This document shows, piece by piece, positions 60,331 through 64,000 of a stretch of DNA of 64,000 bases. The notes under the pieces were generated by a model, which saw nothing but the letters and a program-made list of their open reading frames with translations, was not told the DNA's origin and searched no databases. The position numbers and the translations under genes are program-made. The first letter of the stretch is position 1. The number at the start of each line of letters is the position of its first letter. Source of the stretch: Ruminococcus sp. (GTDB lineage: Bacteria; Bacillota; Clostridia; Oscillospirales; Ruminococcaceae); NCBI GenBank assembly GCA_017626015.1, contig JAGAJO010000004.1:110713-174712 (forward strand), read 5' to 3'.

Positions 60331-60876
60331 TCAATTGTTCTTTCCGTCGTAGAAATCGTCTACCGTAACGGTTCTTTCACAGCTGTAAACGCCGTCCTTG
60401 CTTACGTCTGAAAGCACGAATTTGCAGGAAGCCTTTTCTTCCTCCTCTTTTCCTGTCTTCCATGCGGTAGCGGTGGTATCCTCTGCGTCGTATTCGAGAT
60501 TCTTAAATGTAAAGGTAGAGAAGAAGCCGAGCTTTTCACCCAGATCCACGCTCTTGTCACGTCCGCTGGGCAAAACGAGAACCTTTATTTTCTTGGTATC
60601 CTCGTTCAGCTTGAAATATCCCTTTGCGATCTGAGCCTTTTCGTCTTTAAGGGAAGCCTCGGGATCGTCGTCCTCGATATGAGCCATGGTGAATTTACCG
60701 TTCTGGTCAAACATCATTACGATATCCTTGTCATCGTCAGTCCAGTAGCCTCTGATTATCTGCCTTGAATCACCGGACTTGGACGGCGAGCTGAATACAA
60801 ATGTGCATACGAAAATAACTACTACTACGATTATGACAAAAATAATACCCAAAAGCGTTGATATAAATTTTTTCAT
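60331..60876 (-). CDS. Membrane-anchored protein of unknown function
   Basis: 181 residues, GGAGGTAA before the ATG. One N-terminal helix (LLGIIFVIIVVVVIFVCTFV) followed by an acidic, beta-rich domain (GYWTDDDKDIVMMFDQNGKF, GFFSTFTFKNLEYDAE) exposed outside the cell. The domain recalls small stress- or lipocalin-like folds but no family is recognised. It immediately precedes pyrC with a one-base gap, which suggests shared transcription but not shared function. Confidence 0.6.
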   Translation of the reverse strand: MKKFISTLLGIIFVIIVVVVIFVCTFVFSSPSKSGDSRQIIRGYWTDDDKDIVMMFDQNGKFTMAHIEDDDPEASLKDEKAQIAKGYFKLNEDTKKIKVLVLPSGRDKSVDLGEKLGFFSTFTFKNLEYDAEDTTATAWKTGKEEEEKASCKFVLSDVSKDGVYSCERTVTVDDFYDGKNN

Positions 60877-60924
60877 TGTTATTACCTCCGTAAAAAACTT
60901 TATTCTGCGTCGCAGGACGCTTAC

Positions 60925-62589
60925 TTACCTGATCTCAAGCACGGCCCCTCTGTTGGCTGAGGTCACAAGTGAGGCGTACCTTGCTGCATAGCCGGTTTTG
61001 ATGTTAGGCTCCTTGGGAGTCCAGTTTTTCTTTCTTTCCGCAAGCTCCTCGTCTGATACCTTAAGCTCTATGCTGTGATTGTTTATATCTATGGCGATGG
61101 TGTCGCCCTCGTTGACAAATGCGATAGGTCCGCCCATTGCAGCCTCGGGGCATACATGACCGATCGCCGCACCTCTTGTTGCGCCGCTGAAACGTCCGTC
61201 TGTGATGAGCGCAACGGTAGATCCGAGCCCCATGCCCTGAATAGCGGAGGTGGGATTGAGCATTTCTCTCATTCCGGGACCGCCCTTGGGACCCTCGTAT
61301 CTTATTACCACAACGTCGCCGGGAACGATCTTTCCGCCTCTTATAGCCTCGATCGCCTCCTCCTCGCTGTCAAACACTCTTGCCGGACCCTCGTGTCTGA
61401 GCATTTCGGGAGCGACTGCGGAGCGCTTTACAACGCAGGTATCCGGAGCGAGATTGCCCTTAAGAACGGCTATGCCGCCGTTGGGCATATAAGGATCGTC
61501 GATGGGACGAATGATCTCGGGATTTTTGTTTTCGCAGCCGGCAATGTTTTCTCCGACCGTTTTTCCGGTGCAGGTCATGCAGCCTGTGTCTATAAGGTCT
61601 TTCTTTGCCAGCTCGTTAAGCACGGCGTAAACTCCGCCCGCTTCGTTAAGATCCTCCATGTATGTACGTCCTGCGGGAGCAAGGTGGCAGATATTCGGCG
61701 TTCTTTCGGAAATTTCGTTTACAAGCTCCAGATCAAGCTCTATACCGCATTCGTGAGCGATAGCAGGGAGGTGGAGCATGGAGTTGGTAGAGCAGCCCAG
61801 CGCCATATCCGCTGCGATAGCGTTTTTGAATGCGCTCTCCGTCATAATGTCCCTCGGTCTGATATTCTTTTTAAGAAGCTCCATTACCGCCATGCCTGCG
61901 TGCTTTGCAAGCTTAAGTCTTTCCGAGTAAACAGCGGGGATAGTTCCGTTGCCCTTAAGTCCCATTCCCAGGACCTCGGTAAGACAGTTCATGGAGTTTG
62001 CCGTATACATACCCGAGCATGATCCGCAGGTAGGACAGGCTTTGTTCTCAAATTCCTCCACATCGGAAAGCTCAAACTTTCCTGCGTCATAGGAGCCTAC
62101 CGCCTCGAACATCGATGAGAGCGAGGTCTTTCCGCCCTTGACGTGTCCTGCAAGCATAGGTCCTCCCGAAACGAAAACGGTAGGAATGTTGACCCTTGCC
62201 GCCGCCATAAGCAGTCCGGGGACGTTCTTGTCGCAGTTGGGGACCATTACCAGCGCATCAAAGTGATGAGCCAGAGCCATACATTCGGTGGAGTCCGCAA
62301 TAAGATCTCGGGTAACGAGAGAGTACTTCATACCCTGATGTCCCATAGCGATACCGTCGCATACTGCGATAGCGGGGAATACCACAGGCGTTCCGCCTGC
62401 CATAGCGACGCCCATTTTTACGGCGTCCACTATCTTGTCGATGTTCATATGTCCCGGGACGATCTCGTTATATGAGGAAACTATACCTACCAGCGGTCTT
62501 TCCATTTCCTCCTTAGTCATTCCCAGCGCATTGAACAGCGAGCGCTGAGGAGCCTTGTCAACTCCGTCACAGAAAAAGTTCTTTTCCAT
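60925..62589 (-). CDS. ilvD: Dihydroxy-acid dehydratase
   Basis: 554 residues. Cluster-binding cysteines are seen in PNCDKNVPG and [35 protein letters not shown] is the C-terminal signature. It forms the 2-keto acids of valine and isoleucine using an iron-sulfur cluster. No other ilv or leu gene adjoins it and no T-box leader was found in the 49-base gap upstream, so it may be transcribed from beyond 62590 with the two unknown genes there. A weak GCGTC/GACGC hairpin at 60907-60920 follows the stop. Confidence 0.96.
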   Translation of the reverse strand: MEKNFFCDGVDKAPQRSLFNALGMTKEEMERPLVGIVSSYNEIVPGHMNIDKIVDAVKMGVAMAGGTPVVFPAIAVCDGIAMGHQGMKYSLVTRDLIADSTECMALAHHFDALVMVPNCDKNVPGLLMAAARVNIPTVFVSGGPMLAGHVKGGKTSLSSMFEAVGSYDAGKFELSDVEEFENKACPTCGSCSGMYTANSMNCLTEVLGMGLKGNGTIPAVYSERLKLAKHAGMAVMELLKKNIRPRDIMTESAFKNAIAADMALGCSTNSMLHLPAIAHECGIELDLELVNEISERTPNICHLAPAGRTYMEDLNEAGGVYAVLNELAKKDLIDTGCMTCTGKTVGENIAGCENKNPEIIRPIDDPYMPNGGIAVLKGNLAPDTCVVKRSAVAPEMLRHEGPARVFDSEEEAIEAIRGGKIVPGDVVVIRYEGPKGGPGMREMLNPTSAIQGMGLGSTVALITDGRFSGATRGAAIGHVCPEAAMGGPIAFVNEGDTIAIDINNHSIELKVSDEELAERKKNWTPKEPNIKTGYAARYASLVTSANRGAVLEIR

Positions 62590-62638
62590 TTTTATTACCT
62601 CTTTTTTATAAATTATTTTACTTGATTATTAATGTATG

Positions 62639-63343
62639 CTACGAGATCCTTTCCTTGTACTCAAAGGGAGATCCGCCGAGTATCAGCAGGACAGCTCCTC
62701 CCAGCAGCAGCGGCAGGCTGTAAAGCCACAGCAGCTTCCTTGTGCCGATATTTATGATCTCGATAGTATAGTCGGACATTTTTTCTCCCGAAATATCCTT
62801 AAGCTCGTATGTATCGTAGAAAACCTGCGGACAGGTTTCGGAAAGCTTATCGGTATAGTCCTGTATAAGCTCGTTTTCCTTTTCATCGTATCTTATCACA
62901 GCGTCAAACTGATATTCCGTCTGTTTGGACATATCGGTAAAGTCTCCGCTTATAATATAATGATACAGATCCGTGTGGGTAAATTCGTCTATCCAAAGGC
63001 AGATGTACTTTCCGGTACCCGGGGCGAGATCTGTGATAAACGCTGTTTTTACCGCATTCAGATCCGCACCCTGAGATGCGGTGGATATAACGCTCAACGC
63101 TCTGGATCTTCCGTCCGTCGAATCTGCCGGACAGCCTCTGCCCACGCCGCTTACCGTGCCTTTGACGTACATTCCGTCCTTTATGGTATCCTCCGTAAGC
63201 TGGGATACGTCTATCCTGCCGTTTATTTTTGCGATCCTGATGATCCCCGCAGCGAGGATGATCATTCCCGCCAGCAGCAGGACAGCTCCCGCCTTGTGGA
63301 GCATTGACGGCTTGAAAAGTCTGGTCTTATCCTTGTTTTTCAT
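62639..63343 (-). CDS. Two-helix membrane protein of unknown function
   Basis: 234 residues. A helix at 17-37 (AGAVLLLAGMIILAAGIIRI) and one near 205-225 (LLWLYSLPLLLGGAVLLILG) bracket an outer domain with two cysteines (GRGCPADS, TCPQVF). Both ends are in the cytoplasm. No family recognised. The start lies seven bases behind the stop of the next gene on its 5' side, and ilvD follows after 49 bases. Confidence 0.6.
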   Translation of the reverse strand: MKNKDKTRLFKPSMLHKAGAVLLLAGMIILAAGIIRIAKINGRIDVSQLTEDTIKDGMYVKGTVSGVGRGCPADSTDGRSRALSVISTASQGADLNAVKTAFITDLAPGTGKYICLWIDEFTHTDLYHYIISGDFTDMSKQTEYQFDAVIRYDEKENELIQDYTDKLSETCPQVFYDTYELKDISGEKMSDYTIEIINIGTRKLLWLYSLPLLLGGAVLLILGGSPFEYKERIS

Positions 63344-63349
63344 TATGCT

Positions 63350-64000
63350 TCACTGCCTGTTCTCGGTGTAGGACATTGCAGCCTCGTCAACAGCGGCAAT
63401 AAGATTTGCTTCGGCAGCCGTGCCAGCGTATTTCTTCTTGTAAACGACGCATATCCCCGTATTTTTCCACGAATAGCCTCTGTCGCAGCCGTAAAAATAC
63501 ATTACGCTGTCAAAGTATGCGATCTTCGCTTTGAAAAGCATCTGAGATCCGTTCACCCTTTCAAAATACATAGCTCCGGGAATGCTTCCCGTTTTTTTGA
63601 AGCTTTCCACAGCCTTGTATACCTTATCGTCGCCGCATGAGATGAAAAAGTACGGTTTTCCGCCGTTTACAATCTCATCGTCCCCTATGAAATCCTCTGT
63701 CCATTCAGGTGCGTATCCGTAAAGCTGATCGCATTCTGCGGCATGACTTTCGCTTTCAACGAAATCTCCGGAAAGTCTGAAGGAGTAGGGTATCTCCGCA
63801 TCGGATCCGTTCGGCGCAGTGTCGTATATGATCCCTTTGATCTCTCTGGAGGGCTTCATAGGCATACGCTGCTGTATTGAAGACGGGTCTGTCTGAGATC
63901 CGCTCGTTACCGTATTCTGACCAAGTGCGCCTTCGATTTTGTCCGCAACGGCGTTTTCGGCTTTGTTTACTGCGGTATGCACAGCTCTGTCAGCTGCGTA
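63350..64000 (-). CDS. Unknown protein, N-terminus beyond window edge
   Basis: At least 216 residues; the frame is open to base 64000, so the true start lies outside. The visible part begins with a helical segment (HTAVNKAENAVADKIEGALG), a low-complexity linker with Ser, Gln and Pro, and then a compact domain with GYAPEWTEDFIGDDEIVNGG and YFDSVMYFYGCDRGYSWKNT. No motif recognised. It is paired with the membrane protein gene downstream (six-base gap), so the two probably act together. Confidence 0.55.
   Translation of the reverse strand, partial: YAADRAVHTAVNKAENAVADKIEGALGQNTVTSGSQTDPSSIQQRMPMKPSREIKGIIYDTAPNGSDAEIPYSFRLSGDFVESESHAAECDQLYGYAPEWTEDFIGDDEIVNGGKPYFFISCGDDKVYKAVESFKKTGSIPGAMYFERVNGSQMLFKAKIAYFDSVMYFYGCDRGYSWKNTGICVVYKKKYAGTAAEANLIAAVDEAAMSYTENRQ

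Noticed and set aside
59313-60368. 351-codon frame opposite pyrC
   Set aside because: Antisense of a clear dihydroorotase with complete motifs.
62590-62638. T-box or leader attenuator before ilvD
   Set aside because: Only 49 bases separate ilvD from the gene upstream and no T-box core sequence is visible.
1-64000. tRNA or rRNA genes
   Set aside because: No tRNA T-loop (GGTTCGAATCC-like) with matching acceptor arms and no rRNA segments were seen on reading the spacers; a tRNA search program would settle this.

Overview
This window looks like the chromosome of a Gram-positive gut or rumen anaerobe close to Ruminococcus (Oscillospiraceae). Clues are GC-moderate genes with AT-rich spacers, strong AGGAGG-type ribosome sites, near-consensus TTGACA/TATAAT promoters with 17-base spacers, a group-B-type [FeFe] hydrogenase, a 2-hydroxyacyl-CoA dehydratase activase, a CUT1 sugar transporter and a CwlD-type amidase. 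The genus is inferred from gene content, not from a marker gene. No rRNA, tRNA, CRISPR array or full insertion sequence was seen.

Layout. 1-4438: a short run of phage structural genes (portal end, protease-like protein, HK97-type capsid, connector-like proteins, baseplate-hub-like protein) that stops at a terminator without tail tube, tape measure or lysis genes. 4504-9083: a leftward sugar ABC operon led by its LacI-type regulator. 9836-11619: cytidylyltransferase plus NAD-dependent sugar epimerase. 11788-14010: small membrane protein, P-loop kinase, AraC regulator and a cluster of repeats, including a 202-bp MITE-like element. 14175-20246: lepA, membrane proteins, hemW, and a HlyD-like lipoprotein with a membrane partner. 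20307-26240: a nicotinamidase-like enzyme, an orphan HPt protein, and an operon of two dynamin-like GTPases around an M48-family protein whose zinc site is degenerate. 26625-33106: tspO, a thioesterase, and topoisomerase IV (parC and parE) with a membrane protein gene between them. 33324-37395: a 40-residue membrane peptide, an ECF sigma factor with its probable anti-sigma, and a hydrogenase. 37744-45090: a sodium symporter, a TrpB2-type tryptophan synthase and a split activase. 45364-49458: a phosphorelay (HD-GYP response regulator, HPt, hybrid kinase). 50192-57730: a GH13 enzyme, asparaginase, an AT-rich accessory patch, a ZIP transporter, an amidase and an SPFH protein. 58047-64000: pyrF, pyrC, ilvD and membrane-linked proteins of unknown role.

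How the parts fit. Most genes are housekeeping (translation, topology, pyrimidine and branched-chain amino acid synthesis) mixed with sugar import and degradation. The two parts most worth following up are the dynamin/M48-like/dynamin operon, which looks like a dedicated membrane-remodelling or defence module, and a family of short inverted-repeat elements (five copies) that sit beside promoters or act as a terminator. Starts were re-chosen wherever a ribosome site clearly fits a later in-frame codon.
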